This document shows, piece after piece, positions 1 through 11,827 of a stretch of DNA of 64,000 bases. The DNA is from Cephalotrichum gorgonifer (taxonomy: Eukaryota > Ascomycota > Sordariomycetes > Microascales > Microascaceae): contig ONZQ02000011.1 in the NCBI GenBank assembly GCA_900312665.1, positions 697,454 to 761,453 on the forward strand, written 5' to 3'. Position numbers and translations under genes: made by a program. Each line of letters opens with the position of its first letter. The first letter of the stretch is position 1. Under the pieces are notes generated by a model that saw only the letters and a program-made list of their open reading frames with translations, was not told the origin of the DNA and did no database searches.

Positions 1-1015
1 ATTTGGCGGGCACTGGTGGTTGGCGGGTCAGTCAGGCGGTCAATCAGTACTATTACTGTGGAGGTACATATAATTCTGGGTATTCATGCTTGAAATAGGT
101 CTGCTGAATAAGTATAAATATGTATCTAGTACATTGTTATGCCTAGGTAGTACGACGTATTGACAGGCACCAAAAGCATCAACGTGGGGTAAGAAAATAA
201 CGAACTAGCAGGATGTTGAACACCATCCACCAGTGAAAAGGAAGCACTCCAAACAGACTACGAGTAGAACTAATACCATACCTACAGACTTAGGAACACC
301 GTCGATCGATAACGGAGGAGCCCTCTGAGCCTCTAGACCTCTTGGAAGCATTAAGTCTCAGTAGGCTACTCACAATGGTCCAATTACAAGGACGAGACGA
401 TCCACCGGATTTTGTCTTCCCAAGCTCTTGTATGGCGGATAATGCTCCTGTGGAAGCACAACGCTCGAATGTTTTATGTTTTGGAACAAGCGGAGTTGAT
501 GTGTCCGAGCTTGGGAGCCCCATGTATTACGTATGGAGGATTCCTCGTAGGGGTCCATTCTCAAGGTCCCATGGTCCCATGAACCTACATGTATCCATCA
601 GTGACACTACGCTACATCAGGACCCATATTAACCGGGCTTTCGGTTGGTTCCCCGCGTTCTAATCCCCGTACTTTGTACTCTCTGTACACTACTTTAAGA
701 CCTGAGACACAACTCTAAGCACGGTACTATCACCGTCCCACTGACTTTGCTTCTTCATCCACTCCGTCCCCGGTCGCATCTTCTCTATTTCCGCATCCAC
801 AGACAAAGCCCCGGTGCGCCCGCATGCGGTGTCGGCTATAGCGCCTCCCCGGGATACAGGATACGAGTTACGAGCGCGCGCGGTGGCTGCCTTGGCAGAC
901 GAGAGCTTGCCCCAGCTCGCGTGTGCAGCCTCTCCAACCAACATCCATCTGGTGCCACCAATCCGACGCCCCCCGCCCAACCCCCAAGAGGCTTGAGTCG
1001 ACACAGCCGCCCACC
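1..1015. other. Upstream region of creC, no gene seen
   Basis: No supported gene. The last 80 bases before the creC start are rich in C and A (CCCCCCGCCC, CACCACCAAT) and fit a fungal 5' leader. One copy of the dispersed octamer TACGAGTA lies at 259-266. Short open frames on both strands here lack family resemblance and splice logic. Confidence 0.6.
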
Positions 1016-3656
1016 ATGTTGTAAGTTGCTTCGATATTGCGTTGCGCCCGCGGTCGCGGAAGAAGGCCCCTTCCCCTCAACCCCCCCAACACATATCTAC
1101 AATCCGATGCCCCTCCTCACGTCGTCATCGTCCATCCGCCCATCGTCATCAACGTCGATACCCCACCTAGTTCTTCTTGGGACGATCCCGTACGACGATC
1201 TCCATGCAAGATATCGCAACGGCTAATGCTTCATTCTTCCTGCCTTATAGTGTCCTCCCGCCTCCCCCGCGATATCCGTCGGGGGGTCTCTATGGCGCTG
1301 GGGGCGCGGGCATGACCCCCATGATCGAAACGAATAACCTCCTCAGCAATCCAACGGGCCCCGAATACCAATTCCTCGTCGGCGAAGGTGAGTTCCAGGG
1401 ACATGGACATAACCTTTTGTCACTCGATGATCGTGTCGCGACCTTCGATTGGTTTGTGCGACATGAGCCGGTCGGACTAACCAGAACTCCCTGCCAGGAA
1501 CCTACGTCCTCAAGGAGGACCTCCTCCTCGCAACTCCCCCCCCGCACCCTTCCGAGGCCCCGCCTGTCAACCCGAACCCGCTCGCGACCAACCCCCAGCC
1601 CGCCACCGCCGGATGCAAGCTGTCGCTTGCCACCCTCGACGTGCGCCACTCGCCGCGCTTCTTCCACGGCTCGTCGGCCGCCAACCTGTCACTGAACGGC
1701 GCTACCACGGACAGCATACAGGAGCACCCCAACGAGACCAGGTTCTCCCACGAGCTGGGCGCCCTCAGCAGCGACGAGGGTCGCGGCACATCCACGAGCG
1801 ATGCGCCCCCCACGACGGCCACCCTCGGCTCCAGCAGCCCGGCGTTCGGGGAGGGCAACGCGCTCCTGGCGCCGACCGGGGCCCCGAAGGATGCCTCCAA
1901 GAAGAAGAAGCCGAAGAACAACATGACGAAGAGCAATTCGTCGTTTATCTCGCGGACCATCGGCACCGACACGCTCATCAAGAGGCTGCAGGAACGGCCG
2001 GCTGATGGCGTCTTTGCCTTTGCGAATGTTAGCCGGTCCTTCCAGTGGCTTGACATGTCGGCTGCGAACAAGGTATGCCCGGGGTCCCTGTCTCATAATT
2101 GGAGTACGATGCTGCGTACTGATACGCAGGGTGGCTGACCTTTCGCAGAACGAGTACTTGACCAAGATATTGTTCACGAAGGCCCATTGCATTTGCCACG
2201 ATGTGAACCATGTTACGAAATCGACGTCAAACCTGGATGTGATCATGGGCTTCTCAACCGGCGACATAATATGGTGGGAGCCAACAACCCAGAGATACTC
2301 GCGGTTGAATAAGAACGTGCGTGCCACCGCGTCACCTTTCTCTCTCTCCCTCCTGACTCGCACCCGAGATACTTACTCCAAGACAGGGCATCATCAATAC
2401 GACGCCGGTATCAGAAATCAAGTGGATCCCCGGGTCGGAGAACCTGTTCCTTGCCGCCCACATGGACGGCTCCCTGATTGTCTACGACAAGGACAGGGAC
2501 GACGCGGCGTTCAACCCCAACGAGGAGATGGCCTCGTCCAGCGGCGAGATGGATTCGGCGCCGGGGAAGAGGGACGACTATTCCAGCGAGATCCGCGTCC
2601 TCAAGTCCGTCACCTCTAGGAATCAGAAGGCGAACCCCGTGGCGCTTTGGAAGATATCCAACCAGAGGACGAACGCATTCGCCTTTTCGCCCGACAACCG
2701 CCACTTGGCTGTTGTCTCCGAGGATGGGACCCTCCGGATCATTGACTATCTGAGGGAGCGGTACGTGCTAACCCACCCCCTTTTTCTACTTGGGTAGTTG
2801 TCGCCCTCCAACTGTCATGCTGATTATGGGTCCGGACGATAGGTTACTTGATGTCTTCCACTCGTACTACGGTGGACTCACCTGCGTATGCTGGTCTCCG
2901 GATGGGAAATACGTCCTGACGGGTGGCCAGGACGACCTCATAACCATCTGGTCGGTCGCAGAGTCGGCCATCGTGGCGAGGTGCCAGGGACACCAGTCGT
3001 GGGTCTCAGCGGTGGCCTTTGACCCGTGGAGATGCGACGACAGGAACTACCGTTTCGGCAGCGTCGGCGAGGACTGCCGGCTCTGCCTGTGGGACTTCAA
3101 CGTCGGGATGCTCCATCGTCCAAAGGCGGTAGGTGTTCCCCTGTCCGACCCTCGGTCTACCCGTTCAAAGCTAACAACACAGCTACAGAGGTTCGAGCCG
3201 GCCCCTGCGAAGTCTTCGGGCAGGTTAGAGGATTCCACGACCACTGTTGACGTTACTGTGGACGTGCCTGGCGAGAGCATCAGTCACCCCGTTGAGCCGC
3301 GGTCCAGAATCGCCATGCTCCCGCCCGTTTTGGTAACGTCCCCCCCCTTTTCCCTATCTAACGCTTCCAACTTTGCTTGCTTGGTTCGACAAAGTGAACG
3401 TAAGAGAAGTGAGCTAACGGAAAGTCCCGGGGCGTGTAGAGCAAGGCTATCGACACGCATCCCATGGCGTGGCTCGAGTTTACTGAGGACTCGATCATAA
3501 CGAGCTGCAAGACGGGTACGTTTATCTGGACCCATTTCCCTGGCCCCCCGCTACGGCGGGGCCGTTTCGGTGTCAGCCCGGGCACTAACTCTGTGATTTT
3601 TTTCCTCTCTAGGTCATCTCAGGACTTGGAGCCGTCCTACCGACCTAGTTCCCTAA
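1016..3656 (+). CDS. creC: CreC, WD40 partner of the CreB deubiquitinase
   Basis: WD40 protein that in Aspergillus binds and stabilises the deubiquitinase CreB in carbon catabolite repression; related to animal WDR20. The model has nine exons: 1016-1020, 1251-1387, 1498-2072, 2149-2316, 2387-2760, 2843-3128, 3183-3332, 3440-3515 and 3613-3656, summing to 1815 nt (604 residues). The start comes from a 5-nt exon (ATGTT) spliced to TGTCCTCCC, giving MFVLPPPPRYP, which I recall as the usual CreC N terminus; GCTAAT upstream of the acceptor can serve as branch site. WD-type blades lie near residues 296-332 (SEIKWIPGSENLFLAAHMDG), 391-416, 428-458 (CVCWSPDGKYVLTGGQDDLI), 467-506 and 573-600. The protein ends GHLRTWSRPTDLVP. 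A Lys/Ser linker (KKKKPKNN) precedes the propeller. Intron 6 (3129-3182) is 54 nt and in phase, so it could be retained or end at 3188. Family identity is firm; the 5' exon is inference from splice fit and the expected N terminus. Confidence 0.93.
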
Positions 3657-4826
3657 AGGGTGTACTCTTTGGCAGGTGCGGGGCGAGACGGGAAGGGGGT
3701 GGAGCGCGGCGAGGCAGCATTACCTCGGGAGGACCCGATGTGCATCATGATAGTTTCGAGTACGCGAGTATATACTAGTAGTGTTTTCCCTCTTCGTCTT
3801 CTTCTTATTGGTCTAGTTAATCAAGGTCTGGTTTTTTCTTGCTGCTCTTATGAGTACTAACTACTCGAGTCTCTCACCGAGGAATCCCGTCGCGGTTTAC
3901 TGCCGTCGGGGAGATAGAGGACTGATTGATACGGGCTGGAAAACATCCCGTCGGCCTTTTTAGTCGTTATCTCCTAGTCTTTTTTTTTCATTACAAGGAT
4001 CGGCAGCTTGCAAGCGAAGTGGGAACGCAAAACCGTGCTAACGGGTCCTGCTTGAACTTGGCTCTAAGGATAAGTCCCACAGTAGTAAATGACAATGTGC
4101 GCTCGCGATCGTTTCTAATTTCCGCTGTACGATACCGTACTCGTCCTGTGGCTGTGGTTAGAAGTTGTGTAATTTCGCCTACATGGAATACAAGTAGGAG
4201 GAGGAGAGAGAGTTTCACGGCCACAATCTCGGTCGCTCCGAGAGCCGGCCCGCGCCGCCTGTTCATACCCCCCGAGCTTCGGAGCCGGTGAGTTGTCTCC
4301 CTACACCTACTCGTACTTTCTTGCAGCTGTCTGTCCTACCTATCAAGCAAGGTACGGCCGGCGTTGGGCCGATGCCGGGCGATAAGAAACGCCCCCTCGA
4401 TTAGGTATTAGTAAAAATAGAAAAATAGAAATAGGAAAAAAAGAAAGAAGAAAAATTAGCGGAAAAGACGCCATCCACGCTAGAGGACCATGCCGCCTTC
4501 CCGCCCGTCCCACTCTTCGTCTTTTCACAAGTGGGCTTCATGCAAGTATTATCTCGTACGAGTAAATCGGGCGGAGTTACGAGCACGATAAGTTTTTTTG
4601 CCTCTCTTTCTCTAATTTTTCTCCTCCCATTACGTGTATTTTGTCGCTCTTCTTTTTTTGGGGGTGAGGCTTTTCTCTACTTATATCTGTCGGACGTGTG
4701 TCTGAGTGGAATCTTTCTCCCCGTTAGTCCCCGTTTCATGGAGCCTTCATGTCCTTTTCATTGTGTGTGGCAGGGCCCCCCCCACGCCCACTTACACATT
4801 CTCGAACGACTAGCCCGCGCGCAATG

Positions 4827-4843
4827 CACACACACACACACAC
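4827..4843. repeat. CA microsatellite
   Basis: Uninterrupted CA dinucleotide run of about 8 units in the long creC-arrestin intergenic region. It is a simple repeat with no gene attached. Confidence 0.9.
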
Positions 4844-7081
4844 TCGATACGTCAAAGTACCAAAAAAGGGGGCTTGCCGTCTCGAGCGCATGGCCCTTCT
4901 CATTCAATAGTTGAATCTTGCCGGTGACCAGTTGAGGGAAAGGCAGTTTCCCCTCCTTCGCTCTAGACCCCCACGTTCGACGCGAAGGTAGTTGAGCGAG
5001 TTCGCGAATTCGCGAGTTGCACCACTAAGATGATAGGAACTGCTCGTACTCGTAAAGGCCATTCCGCTCGGTGAGTGGATGCTCGTGGGTAGAGCAGACC
5101 CGGTGATAGTTGCGTCAGCGGTCTAGATGTTCCCGTTAGATGGGGGTCAGACTGCGCTCTAGCCTAGTAGTCTATCATGGTCGTGTTGAGAAATATGCTC
5201 CATTTAGACCGAAAAGAGGAGTACGAGCGAGCAGGAAAAGGTTTCCACAGTAGGGCTGACTAGAGTGATAAGAAGACTGCCCTCGGGGATAAACGGGTGT
5301 GAACGGAGTATGAGTTACGGCTACAAAGTACTTGTACTGAAGTACAGCTTTGAGACTCTGGAATTACGCCTAATCGGAGCTGTCGACGAGGCACGTGGGG
5401 CGGTGCGCCTTGCTCCTTCTCGCCCTAATGAATAGTAATACAAGTACTTGGTACGTACGAGTAGTGTAAAGTACGGGTTGCATTGGGGCGTGCGAAATGA
5501 TGCTGGGTGACGGAGATAACGTGGCGCGTCAGCTTCGAGGATAATGGCGAGCTCGCGATAACTCCCCAATCGGAGACTAAGGTAGAAGGGTGGAGCCATG
5601 GCAGCGGATATGGCAGTGGATATGGGCGTGGACTTTTGGGCTTGGTGAAGGTGTGGCCGTAGGATCCTACTCGAAAATCGTAGTTTTTAGCGCCCGATAA
5701 AGCCTAGGGAACTTATCGGGTGCACGAGTAGCGTTCGCCCACCGGGACGACGGAAGGCAGACCGACATGGGAGGTTGTCTTCGTCACGATGTTTTCGATG
5801 GAAACATTCAGAGTGGCAGTTGGTGTTGAGCGTGGTGTGGTCGTGGCTGTGGCCGCGGGATCATCAGCGGATCATCAGCGTAGTCGTACGGCAAATCCCA
5901 GGGGAGTTGTCGGATGTAACTCTCGGTCGCCCTGTCGGGTCCGGGAACGGCGGGCAGGCAGACACTCATCGTGGGTTGATCTTCGGCACGATGTTCTGGC
6001 GGCGGGATTAACTTCGGCTGCGGCGAATGATCCCCAACGACCTCACCATTTCAATATCCCAATATTACAAATGCAATGGAGGAAGCCTGCGCTCGCTGTA
6101 CAAGTATTGGGCAAGTATTCACTGGAGCAACGCGGGAGGGTGATCTATGGTCCCTTGCCAGGTCATCCATCGATATGAAGTCCGCCGGACCCTGACAATC
6201 GACGGGTGGGAAGTCACGATACCGACCTAGGGCACGCTGAACCAGGTTACAGGACTCTCCTTCAAAGCAAGGTGCACGGCTTTACAAGTGCTCGCGCGAG
6301 TACGAACCAAGTCGGCATCTCAATCCCGGAACGCAGGTACGCCTGATTCGTACACCCCCCCTGTGGACCCGACCCTGCAAAAGACATCGACAAAACCCCT
6401 CCGCCGTTGACGTATGTACCCGTGCTCCGTCCCTTCCCTAGCTTGGTTATGGGCAATCATACAGATAGCGGTTATGTATGCAAGTGGTTCACACACCGAG
6501 ACGAGGACCCATCCTTGGACTCCATTTTCTCACGTTTACTCGTACAAGCTATCGCGTACCCTTCCTTTCTGCCCCACCCATGCAAACCTTGCGCGGTTGG
6601 GTTATCAGGGATGTGCGTCAGGGAAGGCGGCTGTCACGGCGACAAATGTGGATATGAGATCGGTCGGTTGGGGGCGTTGGGGCGGGTATCAACCGATTGA
6701 TTTCGGTGGGGCGTTTCGGTGGAGCGACAACTTTTTAGCACTTGAAGGAAGTGATTTCGGATCCACCTAGGGAGAGGGCATGGCAAATGGATTGGATGCC
6801 GGCGGTCGGTGGCCGGTGATCGTTTAATGAGTCATGATGGTTCGTTCTCACAGTCAAATACGCACCTGGATAGCCGGGCTCTATTACGAGTGCGCAAGCG
6901 TTAGTTATGCTCGTGCTCGTACGAGCAGGTAAGGCAGTGTTTGTAATCGTAATCGTACGATGTCGAGGATTGAGGAGCCGTCTAGAACAAAAGATATCAA
7001 AAAGTACATCCGAGCTTGGGCCATGGTATCCAGGAACAGTGAGAGCGTCGATCGGCGATTGGGTTACGAGTACCGCTGTAA

Positions 7082-7097
7082 CTACTCGTACGAGTAG
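7082..7097. repeat. Perfect palindrome built from the dispersed octamer
   Basis: CTACTCGTACGAGTAG reads the same on both strands and consists of TACTCGTA and TACGAGTA overlapping at the central GTAC. It is the most complete form of an octamer scattered through the intergenic DNA of this window. Its role is unknown; a 16-bp perfect palindrome could be a dimeric factor site or the core of a small dispersed repeat. Confidence 0.6.
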
Positions 7098-10000
7098 TAG
7101 TTGAAGTCCGTACTTCCCACGCCGAAAGGTAGAATCTGAGTTTACCAGAGAAACGCGAATAGAAAAATTGAAGAAAAAGTATACCCTCGATGTCATGTAA
7201 TACATATGTACTATTCTTAGCGATTTATCCACCCGCCCCACCGATGCCCAATTGAATGGCATATTGCGCAACAGTGACATGGGAGTTCGTTACCCCTGTC
7301 GAAACTCTTTATCCCGTTTTAATTAATTTTTTTTCAACTTACCCTTTTTCCAGAAGCCCGGCCTTCTCCCAGATTTATGCCGGCCCAGTGGCTTGGGTTA
7401 CATCCATCCACACTGCCCTGCCCCTCTGTTACATGGGTACGGGTGGGTGAATCGGATCCAAATGGCTGCTTCATCTGGAGCGGGGCTTCCCAAGTTACCA
7501 CGATTCGTAAGGGGCGAAAAGAGGAAGGGGGGTGAAGGGAGGGGGTTGAAACGTAATGGAAGTAGTATGAGTGTAACGGCGGGGGGAATGGTTGGGAAGC
7601 TGACCAGGCTTGGCTGACACTTCTTTTTTGTTTCTTGTTTCCCACCGCCTCTTCGGCTCTCCCATTCATCCCATACCCCCCCCCCTCACACACGCGGGAC
7701 GAAAGGGGAAGGCTCTCAACACGAGGTGGCAGTGCGCAAAACCCTCTAGGGAAGGATGTGTCTCCTTCCCCCCTCCTTCCACTATAGATTCGCATTGACT
7801 GTCGTATTGGGGCCAGGTCAGGAGGATGGCAATCCTTCGGCTGAGCAATCTATCCCAACCACTCTCTGCCCCACTACAGGACGACCATAGTAATCGTAAA
7901 CTGTCCGGCGGGGCAACTGTTCAAAGTAGTACTCGTACGAAAAGCGGGCCATCTCGGTGAAGACTGAAAAGAAAGCTGCGTGTAAGAAATCGACAACAAA
8001 AAATTGCAACGATAACCACTATTACCCGCACGCCCTGGGTAGCTAGCTCTATGGGTGGGTCGGGTTATCCGGAGTGGAGCCAGAGCGCCAAGGATGGAAG
8101 ACGCGAAGAAGAAGGTAAATCGCGAAACTTGGCGTATTACTCAACTTGTTAAGATCCCTTCCTCTCCACCCTTGCCCTAGCGAGTATGAGTACTGCTAAC
8201 TAGCACGGCAATGATGTCGAAGTCCGAGCAAGCCCGCCACTCTGTGTCCCAAACATGCAACATGCACCTTATCTCGCGAACAGGGCAGGTTTCTGCTGCA
8301 CGCCAGCCGAAGAGAGTTGTAGAGAATGTCCCCCGTGACGGCGCTCGCTGCGGGATGCACGGACTGGGTTGCGTCGTGCGTCATGGCTACTCCTAAGCTG
8401 GAACCTTCTTGTTATGGAAGTATTTGTGTGTGTGAGTGTTATTATGCGCGGACGAGTTGAGCAGGTCATGGCCCCCGAGCGAACGGGTGCGGTTTGAAGC
8501 CAAGAATTGAGTTTGGAAGGAGATAGTGGCCAGTGGTGGCTGGGCGGGGGTGACTGGATTCGAAAAGGGGGGGTGGGATTATAAATATCTGGTGGATAGA
8601 GAAGGTTAATCGTTTACAGTGATGCTTTTCGATCTTGGGAAGGCTGGATGCCACCATGCCCCCTCCCGCGTGCGCTGGACTACGGCGTGTGCCTGGCCAT
8701 ACGACCACTACGAGCATGTCCCGGCGGGGGTCCCAGGCGCAAGTGGGTGCCCGTCCCCCCACGGAAGGGTAGCTTGTGGGACACGCGGCGATGTCGGGCG
8801 TGACACCTCCGGGATGGCGAACAGCGGAAGGAGCCATGACATGTGCTGGAGATGGATGTCCTTCCTCCTTGACCCTAGTTGACGTTCGAGTATCTCGCAG
8901 GTAGAGGAGCCTCGGCTCTATCATCCTCAGTGACCTCGTGGTAGTGCCATGTGCAAGGCAGCAACTGTAATGGAACATCATCTCATGTGGGTGTGGGACA
9001 CATGGAAAACTATCTATAACACGACACTTATACAGTGTGGTGCTGGAGGTTGTAATATTCGAAGGTATTTCCGGCTCCATTGGCTTGGGACAGCCCAGCC
9101 TGTTCGTTATACGATCCTGTCGTACATATGTGCCGTGTAATTTAGACACATTTGGGAAGGGAATTTGGGGGGGCTGACCATCTCTGTACGCGGTGCCAGT
9201 ACCACGTACATCCCATGAGGCGCATTCACCCACATCGCAGACTTGGAATTGACGCATAGGCTGAGCCTTAGCCAGTAGGATACGCCGGAGGCTCAACGCA
9301 TGCCGTGGAAGGCGGGGAGGGACAGCATGGAATAGATTGGACCCCCGCACGAGGGTACCACCGCCTCAAATTGTTTCGTTGGGAAGTCAAATAATACGTA
9401 CATGTATCCTTTGTGAGGAGTGACGCTGATCTTATCAAGGATCGGGATCTGAGGTATGAGATGGATGACCGTTGGAGCACTGGGCGTGTAGTCCGCGTCA
9501 TTTGAAGAAGAAACATTGCAAAAAAAAAATAGCTCATTGGCGAAGGTGTTGCTACAAGTCAGCCTAACCTACCTCCAGGGGACGAGTAAAGAGGGCGTTG
9601 AAAATGGGTTACCGAAAAGGACGAGGGCGGGTAACACGGAAAGCAATGGCGTGGCCGGGAGAGAGCCAGGATGCCTGATGGTTGTTTGTTCGTCCTGCCA
9701 TGTCGCTGGCCTGTTCCACGGCTATTAACGCTAGTGTGAAATGTGGGATGAGGATGCTGCTCTACCTGCCGGCATGCATAACAGCTGAGGATTCCTGATA
9801 AGCCTAACTCGCCAGAAGTACGAGTACCAGAACGAGGAGACCTGAAATTCCCTCTCCGCCCATCAATTGCGCATGCAAACCGCCTTGCAATCAACCTATT
9901 TCAATATTTCGACGACCGCTTACAACAAGGACTTGTAGTCGACAAGGTCCTTGCGCCACACTTTACATACTAGAGCCGGAGTGCCCATATGGTCCTGCGC

Positions 10001-11827
10001 CATACATGTGTACCTGTACTTGTAACCAAGCGTTCTACACCAAACTACTCCATCACATTTCATATTATAGCCAGGGAAAGAATACGACATGACACAACGT
10101 TGAACAGATGGACGCACTAGTGCCTGGGGCTGTTCACCGCCGGTGTCATGTCGAGCCCTGAGTTCTCGTACGACCAAAGTACCAGTCTGGTGCTGCTTTC
10201 TCACCGTAGTGGAGATTGGAGGTGTGGCCGACCTTTAATATGTACTTACATGTGTTTACTTTTACGGCCCATAGCAACGCCCACAACTAAATATCCTCTC
10301 CGGCGTATCGTATTCGTCTGCGCCCGGTTTCTTTGAGAGCGCTTGCCGTGTGAGACAGGAATGTGAGCCTTTGACCCTGGGCCTTGGACGGATCCGTCGA
10401 TATTATGCGTCGTTGCGAGAGAAAGAATCAAGGTTACAAGCAAACAGCGGCACCCCCTTTTTACCCCCCCGGCGTAGCCACGTCAGAGAAACTGGGAGCT
10501 GGGGGGCTGAGTGAGGCCTTTTCAGCCCAACGTTTCCGCCCCCGTGGGTGCGCCATGTCTTGCTTTGCTTTGTTTTCCAAATCGCAGTCCAGAATTAGAC
10601 TTTTTTTTTGTTTGCTGCCCGGTAAATATTCCCATAATGTTTGGGGAAAGGCAGGGTAAAGAAATATACTTGTGGTGAGGTGGGAATATGTGTGAGTTGC
10701 AATCCGGCCGAGACCGACAGAGTCCACCTCAAGCCGTCATGGTCAGTCACCGGGAATGATGCTCCCGTCTCGCTTTGATAGAAAGACTCGTTAGGTGATA
10801 ACCGCAGCCGTACACGCCCACCGAAGCTCTTGTGGGCCTCATGCTCGAAATGTACAAGTACGTGTACTTGCTTGTGTGGCAGATTATCGCAAGGGTTGCT
10901 ACTGATCTCAAACAATTTGCAGATGACGCCGCCCTGGTCTGGTTGTGGTGCGTCATCTGGCCAAGCAGCCTCGACGCTCATGTGCGCTTTGTCTGGCCGT
11001 TTACACGTGTGGGCAACAGCGTTCGATTTGAAACAGGACGGCCCATCTTAGCTCCATCCATACGATGAATACAAGTGTGCGAGTATGGGTTGAAGCAGCT
11101 CGGAAACCCGACGCTTTCGCCCGGTGGTCCGTCAAAGTCTGATGCTCAAAGTGGACAGGAGACACCGATCCCCTGAACTCCGACTCTCCGCTAGTTCTCC
11201 GCCAGGCATACCCAAGAACTCCCATGCCGCCTCACACCATGTGTGTGGAGCCTGCGTTCGGGACCACTCGGCTTTTCAACGCCACCCCCCTCCCCACCAG
11301 CTCCGCCGCACCCCTCCCCACCCCTCCCGGCGGTCGCTCCTGCCCCCCCCTTTCGCCGCTCACTCCCGCTCGCGCGCTTGGAAAAACCTCAAGGTACTTT
11401 CTACCCACGCCAGCACACCTTTTTCTTGTCAGATTACCGATTTCGATACCCCCGTTAGGAACTTCCTTATCCATCGTTCCCCACTTAGTACGAGCAGCAG
11501 GGATCGCACTTGCCCAGACCTGCGCCCGCCCTACAGTTTTCCGGCCATGAGGTAATACTTGCAGTGTACTCGTCGTATCTTCGCACGATCTATTACGAGC
11601 AGTTACACATTTCCCATAGTGGGGGGTGAGGGGGGGGGTGAAAGGAGGGGTGGGGGGCGTGTAAGCGAAAAGTAAAAGGGAACTAGATAAAGGGAGAAAA
11701 GTATTAGGGCGACCCTTCTTTTTACTTAAGTCGCGTGGGATCGTCATCTTCGTTACCTTTATTCTCTCCTTCTGACCCTTTCCCATACCATAACCTCCCT
11801 CCAGAGCTTGCTAGCTTTTTTCTCAAA

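Larger units (their letters stand above)
3657..11827. other. 8.2 kb intergenic stretch without a supported gene
   Basis: No open frame here shows family resemblance, consistent codon use or linkable exons. It contains a CA microsatellite at 4827-4843, many copies of the TACGAGTA/TACTCGTA octamer (4308, 4557, 5047, 5456, 7082-7097 and others) and TACTTGTA-like variants around 9990-10025 and 10850-10880. The last 250 bases before the arrestin gene are pyrimidine-rich and probably hold its promoter and leader. A fast-evolving or non-coding transcript cannot be excluded. Confidence 0.55.

Noticed and set aside
8690..8745. Sequence CATACGACCACTACGAG resembling the start of 5S rRNA
   Set aside because: Similarity ends after about ten bases and no 5S internal control boxes follow.
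8466..9350. 294-residue open frame on the minus strand
   Set aside because: Long for a spacer, but the translation has erratic composition with many Pro, His, Cys and Arg, no domain, no homology I recognise and no clear ATG context.
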